A stretch of DNA of 64,000 nucleotides, taken from NCBI GenBank assembly GCA_004764695.1, contig SMSO01000033.1, forward strand, positions 1,069,001 through 1,133,000, written 5' to 3'. This document shows positions 44,394 to 55,525 of the stretch, in pieces. The translations under genes were made by a program, and so were the position numbers. The notes beneath the pieces were generated by a model. The model was not told where the DNA came from. It made no database searches and worked only from the letters and a program-made list of their open reading frames with translations. The first letter of the stretch is position 1. Every line of letters starts with the position of its first letter. This stretch comes from Schizochytrium sp. TIO01 (Eukaryota; Sar; Bigyra; Thraustochytrida; Thraustochytriidae).

Positions 44394-45610
44394 GCTCGAC
44401 AGTTCCAGCTCTGTGCAAGACCGGCCGCATTCACTATAGGCATCGAACGGCCTGTCCGAGGATATTTCAGTTGAAATTTTCAGACGAATCCCGAGGGGTG
44501 GGTGGAAGACGGCCACGAAAGTCAAGTATAGAAAGCTGCTACTATAGGTTATAGCAGATGCACAGTAGAGTTTACCGGAGATACCTCACTTTCGCGAGGG
44601 ACGGGGAACAAGGATACAAGGAGGGTTGTTTCACTTGCAACAGGAGGCTTTAGAGAAGTGAAAAGGAGAGCCGGTGGGTCTGGGCAACAGGGTCGGCCCT
44701 GCCATAGTAATAGTAGAGGCGTGGACGAAATGGCAATGATCACGCAGGAGGAGTGCAGTGGCGAGAGGCTAGCGTGCATGCTTTGAAGAAACTTAACTTA
44801 GATTATGGTAACACGAATATATATGCACACGACATATTGGAAAAGAGAATTCCTTGGTCCTGAAAGGGAGTATTGCTAAATGCTACCTTGGTAGCGGGTT
44901 TTGCAGAAGTGGGCTAATTGTGTATGGAAACCTGAAGGTAATTTCATTGCAGGATTCACAGGTACATTTGTAAAGATAATTGCAGAAGGAAGCGACATAA
45001 GCAATTTATGAACAAGCAAAAGCATTCGGATAGAAAAAGGAAAGACCTTTGGGTTTGTCGCTCTCACTGAGATGTCTCTTGGATAGCTGTATAGAACTCG
45101 CGAGAAGTAGTTGAGATCCCAAAGGGAAACCCACTGCGCAAGAAATCATTCAAATATTATGCCTTAGTACCTTTCCCAGCTGAGAAAGTTTGCAATGCTG
45201 TCAGGATGAGTTTGCTATGGCAGGGTGACATTTACTCGACACAAGTGAAATAGCAACAAAGTTTCTACGACGGAGTAGCAAAGATTAAGCACTTATGCTA
45301 GTATTCCTCGGCTTTAAGTCTCCTTTTAATTTATTGGCTTCACTTGATGAAATATTTTATCAACACACAAGTGTATTCGTTTTGAGGGAGAACTGCTTTC
45401 TCATCTTGAATGTAAAGGTTCGAAGAGTGTGTCTCAGAAAGTAAATGAAACTAAGAAATGGTGATTTTTTCAGAACAGAATTAAAACAGGAAAAATAGAA
45501 TGTTACAAAACTCAACGACATAACAATCTTTTTAATAGGATACGATAAAATGTATTCTGTTGGTTCCCGTAGTTGAATCTGGATACCACCTTTAGGCTCA
45601 AATAAACTCC
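44394..45610. other. Spacer between acylphosphatase and GST genes
   Basis: Holds the 5' flank of the acylphosphatase gene and the 3' flank of the first GST gene. Mostly unique AT-rich sequence. Frames at 44549-44779, 44876-45067 and 45360-45614 show no family features. Confidence 0.45.
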
Positions 45611-46363
45611 TCACAGGACAGAGGCCTCGCGCATTTTCGTGACCTTTTCGAGGGCTCGGTAGAGACCAACATTAGATTCCTGGTAAAAGTCGTAGTCTCT
45701 CAGACGCTCTGACCAGGCGGAAATCGCTGGGAATGCGGCATGGAAGTCACTACCGTTTGGTGGGGTGCGCTTAGGGTCAAGCATTTGCAGTTGATCTACC
45801 TCTGTGAAAAGTGCAATATCGGCAAGCGTGACATGATTTGTTCCAGCTATGAATGGTGTTTTGTTGAGCTGGTCTTCCATAATATTGAGTGAGGATGTCA
45901 ATACCCTCTGGTCGCGTTCCATGGGGATTTGTTCTAGATCCAGACGTGCACTGTGTTTTGACATATCACTGATCTTGCTTAAGACAAGTCGCCGGTATAC
46001 GCCTGCAGCTCCAACCCTCAAATTTGTATGCTTCCAATCAAGCCATGAATCAATAGTGGCTCGTTGTTGCAGATTTGACATTGGATAGAGTTCATCTTGC
46101 CTTCTTTTGTCTGCAAATTTATCAACCAGGTATCGCATAATGGCATGGCTCTCGCAGAGCACAAAGCTACCATCGACAAGGACTGGAAATTTGCCATTAG
46201 GATTGAGCTTAAGGTACTCCGCAGAGGTCTGCTCACCTTTAGTCGAGTCAAGTTTCTCCAACGTAGAGTCTACCCCGACAAGTTTGCATGTCCATAGCAC
46301 CGCGCGAGTCGGCTGCGACAGAATCGCACCAAATACCTTCACGGGTCCACTCGCAGCTGACAT
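45611..46363 (-). CDS. Glutathione S-transferase, theta-like (copy A)
   Basis: The 250-aa protein conjugates glutathione to electrophiles. The start is the ATG at 46363; four codons upstream depend on TTG. The N-terminal thioredoxin-fold domain holds LSQPTRAVLW, where the Ser of SQP is the theta-class catalytic residue, followed by KLNPNGKFPVL with the cis-proline and the glutathione-binding CESHAIMRYL. The all-helical C-terminal domain holds WLDWKHTNLR, also a theta hallmark, and LADIALFTEVDQL with the N-capping box. No targeting leader is seen, so it is probably cytosolic. It is the downstream member of a tandem pair on the minus strand and about 60% identical by eye to the neighbour. Confidence 0.94.
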   Translation of the reverse strand: MSAASGPVKVFGAILSQPTRAVLWTCKLVGVDSTLEKLDSTKGEQTSAEYLKLNPNGKFPVLVDGSFVLCESHAIMRYLVDKFADKRRQDELYPMSNLQQRATIDSWLDWKHTNLRVGAAGVYRRLVLSKISDMSKHSARLDLEQIPMERDQRVLTSSLNIMEDQLNKTPFIAGTNHVTLADIALFTEVDQLQMLDPKRTPPNGSDFHAAFPAISAWSERLRDYDFYQESNVGLYRALEKVTKMREASVL

Positions 46364-46972
46364 AATAGCACGCAATGCTCAATCTCGTTCTAGTCCGCTC
46401 CTGTTAGACTTTGACCAAAAGCACCGTTGAATACAACAGCTACGGCTTGCAAAAGGGGGTAAGCTCAAAGCACTGTTGGCTAGGCCCTTGTGGAATACAA
46501 TTGATCACTGCAAGTTGAAGACAGTCAATATCTGGTTTGGCCTGCTGGTCTTAGGGAGTGGAACTCAAGGGTTTGGGCGTATCTTGCGACGGCGTAGAGC
46601 CGCCTTTTTTCCAAATTGGAGTAGTCTCTCATCTACGCAAAACCCTAACTATATACATTCGCACGATTACTGATGATGGCGTAAGCCGACAAATGAGGTC
46701 GCTCCGATCGATGGTGCGTGAGCCGGAAAGGAAACATTTGGGTATCGTGCGTGGAACATTGCACAGCGAATTTTGCTTAAATTAGAGGGACACCTGAGAA
46801 ACTATATCGCTGTACATATAATCTTACATCTAGCACTGTCAGGTACTTGCTCCTTAAGATGAAGGACAAGGCAAGGAATAAGTCACATCGCTATAATGGA
46901 ATTTCAATGTGTCAACTTCGTTTGTAATTCTTTGAGATTATGTTTTCTGAGATACGGATGCCATAACACAGT
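46364..46972. other. Spacer between the tandem GST genes
   Basis: The 609-base interval contains the promoter of copy A and the 3' UTR of copy B. I see no remnant of a third GST copy and no other gene. Confidence 0.45.
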
Positions 46973-47719
46973 TTACAGTTTACCCTCGTCGCGGAGCTTG
47001 GCAAATTTGACCTGTGCTTGAAGAAGACCATAGTTCCCCTCTTGGTAAAATGGGTATGCATGAAGACGATCTGCCCATGCACAGATTCCAGGATAAGATT
47101 TTGAGAAATCACTACCGGTCGGCGGCTCTAGCTTGGGGTCAAGAAGACTGAGCTGGTCAATTTCTGTAATGAGTGCAATATCTGCGAGAGTAGCATATTC
47201 AGTCCCGGCAATGTAAGAGGACTTGTTGAGTTGTTCCTCCATGATTTGAAGTGATGATGTAAGAATTCTCTCTTCGCGCTCCTGGGGAATCTCTACAAGA
47301 TCAAACCGGGCGCTGTGCTTTGATAAGTCACCAATCTTGCTCAGAGCCAGGCGCCGGAAGAGGCCCGCAGCACCCACGCGAAGGTTGGAGTGTTTCCAAT
47401 CCAGCCAGGAGTCTACAATAGCCCTAACTTGAATATCTGAGGCGGGATATAATTCCTTCTGCAGATCTTCACTTGCGTACTTTTCCACCAGATACCGCAT
47501 GATGGCGTGGCTCTCGCTAAGCACGAAGCCACCGTCAATAAGGACGGGGTACTTTCCATTTGGATTGAGTTTATGGTACTCTGCCGTATTTTGCTCACCT
47601 TTGCTCGAGTCAATTCTCTCCAGCGGCGCTTCAACATTCACAAGTTTACAAATCCACAACACTGCTCGAGTTGGCTGCGAGAGGTCTGCCCCCAAGACTC
47701 GAACTGATCGTGATGCCAT
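46973..47719 (-). CDS. Glutathione S-transferase, theta-like (copy B)
   Basis: The 248-aa paralogue of the neighbouring gene. The frame is open for 21 codons further upstream but only from TTG; the ATG at 47719 (MASRSVRVLGADLSQPTRAV begins there) aligns exactly with the start of copy A. It keeps the theta catalytic Ser in LSQPTRAV, the KLNPNGKYPVL cis-proline loop, SESHAIMRYL, WLDWKHSNLR and LADIALITEIDQL. The two copies align without notable gaps; differences cluster in the substrate-binding C-terminal part, so they may differ in substrates. Both lack introns. Confidence 0.94.
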   Translation of the reverse strand: MASRSVRVLGADLSQPTRAVLWICKLVNVEAPLERIDSSKGEQNTAEYHKLNPNGKYPVLIDGGFVLSESHAIMRYLVEKYASEDLQKELYPASDIQVRAIVDSWLDWKHSNLRVGAAGLFRRLALSKIGDLSKHSARFDLVEIPQEREERILTSSLQIMEEQLNKSSYIAGTEYATLADIALITEIDQLSLLDPKLEPPTGSDFSKSYPGICAWADRLHAYPFYQEGNYGLLQAQVKFAKLRDEGKL

Positions 47720-48613
47720 CTTGAAAACAGAACCACGATTCTTAACTCCTCTCCTCACTTGGTTGAAGGTTTGCTTGTACAAAACGCCAAACTAAAACCT
47801 CTGCAACAACTTCTGCAGACTCCTGCACTGCCACGGCAACGAGCTAAAGTCCACGTCGTCGTGGATCAAGTTGCCCTAGGTATTACCTTTCGTGCTGTTC
47901 TCGCATCGGCGCAGATACATTCCTATTGACGTTTAGTCACGCCGAACCATGATCCAAGATTGAGATCTTTTCACTCTTCAAGTGCTTTATTGCTTCTTCT
48001 TTTTAAAAGATCTCTATCAACTCCTCTACTTTGCTTATGAAACGCTGTTATTTCTGGCTGGAAACAAGCTGACGCACAGACAGTGCAAAACTGGTTTTAC
48101 CTTGTTTTCCTTAATTAAGATCATGCTTCGAGTTGTGTTTGTGCGTTTATTCTTACACATGTCCCAGGAATCTCAGCAATTGAAGCGCAATAGCCGATGT
48201 TACCTGGGTATCTAGGCAGGTCCTATCTAGTACGGGTCGGTGATTCCAAGGATTTGCAGCATCGTTCTTGAACCAGGAGGATCGTGGAACCTGCAGGCTT
48301 CGCCGATTGCGGCCACTACGTCTGTTCATCAGATATATACTTCAGCGCATGATCAAATACTACAATAAAGAAGAAGAAGAAGAAGAAGAAGAAGAAACTT
48401 GGAGGCAGTATAGAGTGAGAAATCATTTCCTGTCAATGAATATTGTAACTTTAATTGAGTAGATAAGCTTAATTTGTGTGATTCAAGAGGATTCAAGTTC
48501 ACGTATGACAAGAAGAACAATGAAAACAGTAGCAAATCTAAGTAGTATATTAGAATGTTAGACTCTGACTTTGAACCAAAATGCAAACGCAATGGAGTGG
48601 GAATCTTATATAC
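47720..48613. other. Spacer with GAA repeat between GST B and the OTU gene
   Basis: Holds the promoter side of GST copy B and the 3' side of the OTU gene. A GAA trinucleotide run of about ten units lies at 48367-48396 and gives a spurious poly-Glu frame. No gene is seen. Confidence 0.5.
48367..48396. repeat. GAA trinucleotide microsatellite
   Basis: About ten GAA units on the plus strand, 220 bases beyond the stop codon of the OTU gene. Confidence 0.9.
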
Positions 48614-50425
48614 TTAGATGACAAGCGCATTGTAGTGCACACCACCACAGTAAAGCACGTTAATCGTAGGTGCGTCCATGCCAGCCTTTCCTGGCAAGTC
48701 AAAGCAAGAGATGCGCTTAAACGCACCCCCACCCCCACCCCCACGAGAGTTGAAGTAACCTGAGCCCTTCTCACGCTCGTAGATGTGAACGTTGACCTGC
48801 ATAAGTCTTGAGCAAGCAGCACATTCGATACCACCTCCCCAGCCGCCAATTGCCATCCGCTGTGCGTATTGCTGTACAGTTCTACGACTATCCCACTGGA
48901 TCCAGTCCTTCAAGGGAGTTTCTGCAATTTCAAGCATAGGGTTGTTGGCAATGAAGTTTGCGACCTCCCGTCGTAGCTTTCCAGCCTGTATACGATTGCC
49001 CAAGCCATACGCCAAGGAGTGGAACAGACAGCTACCATCGCCAGGCATTGTGACAACCTGGGCATTACGCACATAAACTATCTTCCCATCGCCATTATCG
49101 CCAATGCTCATGGCTCGTCTTCGCTGAGCATCGGGATGCTTTTCCCTATTTTTCTTAAAATGAGGACATTTCGCAGTTACATGTTCGTAACTGTCGCAAC
49201 GATCACAAGTAGCAGAGTCCGTCTCTTGCTTGAGAACAGGGCTCTTTGAACTTCCCTTTGCAGCAGCAGATCGAGATCCATTTTTGCTAGATATTTTGGT
49301 ATTATTGATCATTCGAGTAATAGTAGCCATTGGACTCTGTTTCTTTCGTTTAGAAGGGTCTGCTAGTTTGCCCTCACGCCTTGCACGAGCCTCGTTGTAA
49401 GTTTTGTCTTCAAACTCCTCCTTTTCCTCTTCCTCTTCGCCCTCGAAATCACCCAAGTTCGAAACGTCATCTCCATTCTCGTCGTAGAATCCACTGCTTG
49501 GACTACCGGCTTCGTTGTAGTAACGATCTGTATATTTACCTCGCATGTCGGTTTCAGATTTGGCCATAGTAGCTCTGCGTGGCACATCCTCAGTGTAAAA
49601 GAAGTTTGGATCATCCTTATGCGGGAGCTGGTGTTCCCATCGCGGCTCGCCACGTACTCGAGTCACTTCGATATTTTTGTATGGATCATGAAAATTATAT
49701 TCATGTCCGTATCGAGTCTGCTGACCATCCAGATATGTTGAGACCCGCAAATTTTGCGAAGCACGAAGATGTTGCACGTCAACCTTGTGTATATTTTGGC
49801 CATACATTTGTTCAGCTTGGGCCTGTTGCATGCGCAGTTGCTCTTGCATGATTTGTTGCTTTTGCAGCTGTGCTCGTTCGTAAGCTTTTTGCGTTGCCAC
49901 ACGCATCTGTTCGCTATCTGCAGATGATGTGCGGTGAGGCCGACCTGAAGTTTGCATGGGCATTGGTAGACTAGGTGGGACTGATGTATCTTCAAAGTCA
50001 GTTTGTTCATCATAAACAGGTCTTCTCTGATGTTTCATTGTTGCTGAGACGCTGCTTTGATACGTGTCGTGGACATGATGAGTAAATGATGTAGCTGCGT
50101 ACTCATTGTAATTTGCCATTGCGGCATGGCGACGTCTATGCATGTTGACACTGTCATACTTGATTTTGGACCTTTTTGAGGATGAGGCTGGCATAGATGA
50201 GGGAACGTTTCCGTTCAGCCTGCCTACACCTTGAGAAATAGCATTTCGGGACGAGGAGCCTTGGTACGAGCCAATCATACCTGCTTGTGAGCTCCCTGCA
50301 GGTCTCGTATATTGCCTGTTGAATCGAGCTTGTGAAAGTTGGTGCCGAGCATTCTCTCTGGACCTGTCCAAGTCGCGAAGAAACTCAGACTGGCCTTGCT
50401 CTCGAGAACTTGAGCGGATCTGCAT
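48614..50425 (-). CDS. OTU-domain cysteine protease (deubiquitinase) with CCHC zinc knuckle
   Basis: The 603-aa protein starts at an ATG. Residues 1-400 are largely disordered, Ser/Gln/Arg-rich, with a Gln-rich coiled-coil stretch near 180-210 (QLQKQQIMQEQLRMQQAQAE) and an acidic patch near 325-340. A CCHC-type zinc knuckle follows near 405-420 (CDRCDSYEHVTAKCPHF). The OTU domain fills the last ~150 residues: the Asp-Gly-x-Cys box is PGDGSCLFHSLAYG, with the catalytic Cys near residue 467, and the catalytic His is near the C-terminus in GGVHYNALVI. A Gly-rich loop interrupts the domain before the last strands. OTU proteases remove ubiquitin from proteins; chain preference cannot be read. The knuckle may bind RNA or ubiquitin. 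No intron is seen. Confidence 0.9.
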   Translation of the reverse strand: MQIRSSSREQGQSEFLRDLDRSRENARHQLSQARFNRQYTRPAGSSQAGMIGSYQGSSSRNAISQGVGRLNGNVPSSMPASSSKRSKIKYDSVNMHRRRHAAMANYNEYAATSFTHHVHDTYQSSVSATMKHQRRPVYDEQTDFEDTSVPPSLPMPMQTSGRPHRTSSADSEQMRVATQKAYERAQLQKQQIMQEQLRMQQAQAEQMYGQNIHKVDVQHLRASQNLRVSTYLDGQQTRYGHEYNFHDPYKNIEVTRVRGEPRWEHQLPHKDDPNFFYTEDVPRRATMAKSETDMRGKYTDRYYNEAGSPSSGFYDENGDDVSNLGDFEGEEEEEKEEFEDKTYNEARARREGKLADPSKRKKQSPMATITRMINNTKISSKNGSRSAAAKGSSKSPVLKQETDSATCDRCDSYEHVTAKCPHFKKNREKHPDAQRRRAMSIGDNGDGKIVYVRNAQVVTMPGDGSCLFHSLAYGLGNRIQAGKLRREVANFIANNPMLEIAETPLKDWIQWDSRRTVQQYAQRMAIGGWGGGIECAACSRLMQVNVHIYEREKGSGYFNSRGGGGGGAFKRISCFDLPGKAGMDAPTINVLYCGGVHYNALVI

Positions 50426-52507
50426 ATCTGTACGCGGGCGTCAGCCCTGAACCTTTCTTCAACGTGGCGTTGTTGGCTATGGACGCTGAGGTTTTGCAAC
50501 CTTTCCAAGATCAGACCAGGCCTTCTCTCTGGCCTGGGTCTTTTTACAAGAATTTGAGTACTGCTTCCACTCCTTACACTGCACTATTGTGCACTATTTT
50601 AATGCTTTCGTATATATTGCTAGCACTCACACCTTGTAGCTAGGTTGATATTGTCTTATGTTGTAGCTGTTCAACTCCGCCAATAATTTCCTTATTTATT
50701 TACTCAGTCCAACGTGGTGTCGATCAGGGCACCGTTTTGCTGCCGTTCATACCCCACTTTGTCTGGAGTGATGATGTTTTGTTTGCCAGTAAAACCTAGG
50801 CACCAGTAACGACTGTAAGAGAAGTGAGCACACACTCCTCCAGATGTTGTTTTATGTTGTGGAACCTCTTATGCCGAAGGACTCATAGATTTGCGGAGAA
50901 CTGGCTTTGACTTTAAATACAAAGCAACCTTCTCTGTGTTCTCTTGGAATATTTCTGTATACTAAGTAATGCTGTGAAATTCGTTTAGAATAATCAAACT
51001 GCCAAATTAAGTTCCACCACGCCCCATTCAACGAGTCAATAACCTTGTGATACCCGCTTCGACGATAGATTAGCAGCCATGGTCGGTCGGAGAAATACTG
51101 GCTTCATAAAGCGGAAGGGTTTAAAGTATCCGTTGAACTATATCGTGCACGATAATATTTAAATAAAAACATTTTTTTTGTTGTTGTCAAGAAATTCTGT
51201 AAACCAAACAACAGCAAGTAGTATAAGAGCTATGAGCCATTGCCTGAAATAACTTAGTTGGATGACTATAACTTTATTTTATGAAGTTTTTTATAATGAA
51301 GAAAGAAGAAATAAATCGTCTTTTCGCACAACATGACCTTCTTGGATGGGTCCAAGTAAATTGCCCGCTTCAAGAGGGGAAAACATTCTGATCCCATGCT
51401 AATCATCCGCATTTATACTTCTCCGGGGAGGTAACACGTATTAGAGTATCTATGCTTGTGCTGCAGATTTGTCGAAAAGAATGTGTTTCAAAGTTTCTTT
51501 TTTATGTATATATATATATATATATATGTTCCTTAGTAAAAGCAGAAACTGAGGAATGATCTTTATATTACTATAGAAGTACTTTGAGAGTTTAATCCTT
51601 TGTGATGGTCATTGAGTGATTCAGGAGTTGAGATCATTTCGAATAATACCTCAGTATGAGGCATTTCTTATGCAAGACTAATTGTTTTTGTGAAGAGTAT
51701 TGTAAGTACCGAGGTAGTCGTAATATATGTATGATGATTTCAGAAGGTAACCAGTTTTCTACTATGTTACATATCTATTCCCTATTCTAATTTCTTTGAT
51801 CATCATGAACAATTCCTTGCCTTTGAAACGTATTCATAATGAGCTAGACTCGTATCAAAACTCTCCTCAGAATGTGGTTCAGCATCACAACCATGATAAC
51901 CTTGGTATCTTGAAAAAAAAAAGAATGGATAAATTGTGGTGTGTACCAATACGAACATAAGGGAAAATATGGGATTTTGAGAACGCAAGCGCGCGAGACT
52001 GCCCGCGATATATCAAGTTGGATGATAATTGATCCAAACAAGGGAATGAATGCCATTATTTGTGTCTCTTTATACAGTATTTATATGCGTGATTTGTGCA
52101 GCTAGCGATGGGGACGGCCAGCTATTTGTCATTAGAAATCCATCTTGAAGAGGCTAACCAAAAGAATTCAAAAATTGCCACGAATGGCTTCTATATTTAA
52201 ATAAGGGGTGTCAAGAAACAATTAAAATGGATCCCGCGAGCTTATTACTTGAACGAGAACATTCTCTTGTTAAGGTTTTTGATTCAAAGATGTGGATCCC
52301 AACGCGTTGCGATGTATACTTATCGCAACATAGTTTACTGAAGCTTCAACAAACCAACAATTGAGCCAAGCTCTTGTTGAGGTTCTAATTCGTGCCGTGT
52401 GTTTCTTACTGTCAGGTCTACATAGATAGCCGACCTGGTCTGTCCTCGCGTAGAGCACGACAAGAGAGCAAGTCGAGGACGCCTTCCAAATAAACAAGGG
52501 CCTAACG
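50426..52507. other. 2-kb AT-rich divergent spacer
   Basis: It lies between the start codons of the OTU (-) and BART (+) genes, so both promoters are within it, though 2 kb is long for that. It contains a poly-T run near 51170-51180 and a TA run at about 51506-51527. No recognisable gene, tRNA or repeat family. Confidence 0.45.
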
Positions 52508-53125
52508 ATGGAATCGAAGTTTGCAGAGCCTGAAGGCATCGGCCGCAAAGGTGCAGAAAGTAAATTTGCTGATGAGTCCGAGTCCAAAACAGTAGATGCT
52601 AAACCTCGAAGAGCGCACGGAAACAATGAGTCCAAATTTGCGGATGACGATGGCGACAACCAGGGCCCCGCCACAAACGAAGATGAAACGCAACTTACAA
52701 CCATGGCAAGCATTTTTGGTGACGACATGATTATCGCTCATTTAGTGGAGTTCTGGGGAGAAACCCTCTCCGAGGATATCAACACTTTCTTTGCAGATTA
52801 TTGCAAAGAATTCGATGATGACAGCGAAAATAAGCTTGTGTACACAAAGATTCACAAAAAGTATGAGAAAGTCATGGAGAAGCATCTCCAGACTTTTCGT
52901 GAGCAGCAAAACATCACAGAGAGTGAGTTTTATTCACGCATTCGAAAGGCTACGGATAAGAGCGAACTAGCGCAAATGATTGTGGAGTTGGTGCTCAGCT
53001 GCGCAGATTTCGAGTGTTTCGTGGATATTATGAAATCAAAGCGCCGTCACATGGACATGGACAGTGAGCGCTTCGACGAGATTGACGATGCTCAGGACGT
53101 GCGGGACCTTGAATCGAAGTACTGA
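52508..53125 (+). CDS. BART-domain protein (CFAP36/ARL2BP-like)
   Basis: The 205-aa protein starts at an ATG. The N-terminal 60 residues are acidic and contain three copies of ESKFA[E/D] (residues 2-7, 17-22, 41-46); a related ESKY ends the protein. Residues about 73-182 form an all-helical BART domain: INTFFADYCKEFDDD, the diagnostic SENKLVYTKIHKKYEKVMEK, and FECFVDIMKSKR, matching the ARL2-binding domain of ARL2BP and CFAP36. Such domains bind GTP-loaded ARL2/ARL3 small GTPases and act in ciliary trafficking. Size and C-terminal charged tail fit either family; CFAP36 is usually longer (about 340 aa), ARL2BP shorter (about 163 aa). Confidence 0.87.
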   Translation: MESKFAEPEGIGRKGAESKFADESESKTVDAKPRRAHGNNESKFADDDGDNQGPATNEDETQLTTMASIFGDDMIIAHLVEFWGETLSEDINTFFADYCKEFDDDSENKLVYTKIHKKYEKVMEKHLQTFREQQNITESEFYSRIRKATDKSELAQMIVELVLSCADFECFVDIMKSKRRHMDMDSERFDEIDDAQDVRDLESKY

Positions 53126-55525
53126 ACCGATTGCTAATCATGGCATGTTCATTCGTTATCATCAGCTTTGAAAGTGATGAGAACCTTTTCTTACATGGCC
53201 ACGAGCCCTATTTGCTCAACTAGCAGGTTCACTTTCTTGGTTTGGTTGCCCATCCATCATCCCAGAAGGAAGACTTTTAACTAAATAAATAAACAATAAG
53301 TAGGTATTACAAACAAACAAACAAATAAAATAAAATGAAAGATCTTCTTCCCCACAAGTTCTACACAGACAGTACTCATTGCTCAGAACAGAGGCGAACT
53401 CAGCATGAGCCTCTCCGAGCATCACGCCAAGCTCGTGATAGTACCTATCTGCCGTAGATTAGATTCACCTGTTCGCTGCAGAGCCTGCTTAGGTGCATAG
53501 CCCAAGAATAAGAAGCACCAACCAGACCCGGGATGATGCCATCCATACACAGAGTAGATAGGACCTATCATCTACATAGCACGAACTAGGTGCCTCCTAC
53601 TCACCTGCCTACGGCAAATTCACCAATACTGCGGCCAAAGTTTATATGTTCAAGCAAAGGAGAAGGACTGAAAGCAATGGTTTCAGGGTAGCGATGCTGC
53701 TTTTGAGAGCCAAATGAGCCCTACATAGTTCACTTTCACTTGGTATTCATATCTGAGTGGAAAAGTTGCTCTGCGTAGAGACATAGATATATCACCGAGC
53801 CATCTCAGCATCTGCTTCTTTCCAGGTTAAAGCTCGATGAAAGAACCCGGAGCGAAACAGAGCAGTACTACCTAGGCAGGCAGGCAGTTTGTCGATTGAT
53901 TTGTTGGTTGCTTGGTAAGCTGTGTTGTGCCATGAGCATAGATCGATGTGAGCAATCAAAACTTGCTTTTGTGTAGCTTCAATGGCACTCACGTAATGTT
54001 GGATTGGTTTCATTCTTCATGAGGGAGGTGAAATTCTTCTGACACAGACTGACTGGCCTTGCCTACAAAACTTGAGCCAGGATTATCTTAACCTTGCAAT
54101 GGCTGGGTGCCTGAGACGACAGCGGGTTCAAGCTGCTCGTGGTGGTGGCTCCTGACATTGTCGTTGTCGAGGAGATTGAAACCCGAACTGCAACCTATTC
54201 TACCTCTACTGTATCAACAAAAGGTGCAAGACAGATGGCTTTGATCCCTGCAAGTACGACAAGTACACATCCCTCCACGTTGACGTCAGAAGACATTCAT
54301 GCGTGCGTGGCACCAAGCATGTGCCTGGTCACGTGCCTCTGAGCTCGTAGGTTTGACGGGGATCAGCCCTGTTGTGGAGTTGAATGGAGCTGGAGTGGAA
54401 TGGATTGAACGACCCAAGTCGAGGCGGGCAGTGCTTTGCTTTGCTTTACTTGTTCATGAAATGAATCAATAAATCAATAAATCAATAAATCAATAGGAGA
54501 TTTGCAATGCAAACGGTCTTTTTTTCTTTTCTTTCTCTTTCCATTGAAGCGCTTCCTGCGCCGCCTCGTGAGGACTTGTGCTCGGACGGACCCAGGCCGT
54601 TACACCGGCGATGCAGGAGGAGGAGCTCGCTCGTGCATGAGCGAAGCACGAGACACCTTTGCGACAGTTTAGTTGGCCAACGCCGCCAATTTCTTGTAAA
54701 ATCTCTCGAGGAAAAGCCTCAGTCAGTCCTGAAAGATGATCTTTCATAAGTTTTTAACTATGAAAAGAGGAATGAATGATGTGCAATCTCATGGAAGCGC
54801 GCAAGTCCAAGTAGGTTACTTTACTTGTTCATGACGTCAAATAGAAACTAAGCTGGGAAAGGCCAGGCACTCATTGGAGGGAAAGAGAGCCACGCCCAAG
54901 GGAAGTAAGTTCATGGCTTTGCAATGAATGCTCTTCGACACAGACTGAGGCCGCTTCCTTCTCCTGGAGCGCCGCCTTTTAGTTTGTTTACATTGTTCCC
55001 TATCTATCCATGAAAACTAGTATTGGACTGTCTGTCTTGAATATCGCATTAAAGTACAGCGTATTAAAAGACAGTGCGTTGTAAAACACATGAGGTTTCA
55101 TATCTTTCTCGTTTGCCAGGGCCTAAAGAGGGCTAGTGTTATGGGTAGGAGGGTGGCCGCAAAGAGTTCTTTTATTCGACTTGAATGTTGTTTGTTTATA
55201 AAAGAAGAAACAAAAACAAATAAATAAACAAACAAACAAAACAGAGAAAGAATCCAAAAGGGAAACGAAGAAAAGAAATTCCATCTGCTCGCCGTCGCCT
55301 CGCTCGGGACCCTCTCGCTACCCTCTCGCTACCCTCTCTGTGTAGGACAACTTGTGGCTCGTGGAGAGTCTGACGTTACCGCTTGAGGTTCACGTTTACC
55401 TCGGCAAGACTCTGTACCGCTTTCAACTTCGGTGACTCGTCCTCCGAATCTATCCTACTTTAAATTTTGTTAATTCCCTCTTTTTGTAGAGTTGACGAAA
55501 CAAATCCAAACCTGACAAGCGAGGC
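53126..55525. other. 2.4-kb spacer with microsatellites
   Basis: AAAC/AAAT runs lie at about 53280-53335, AATC/AATA units at about 54464-54494, and AAAT/AAAC at about 55205-55240. A GC-rich island lies near 54540-54720 and a CCCTCTCGCTA duplication near 55308-55336. Open frames at 54139-54342 and 54490-54749 show no domain. The last 150 bases should hold the PP2C promoter/5' UTR. Confidence 0.5.
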
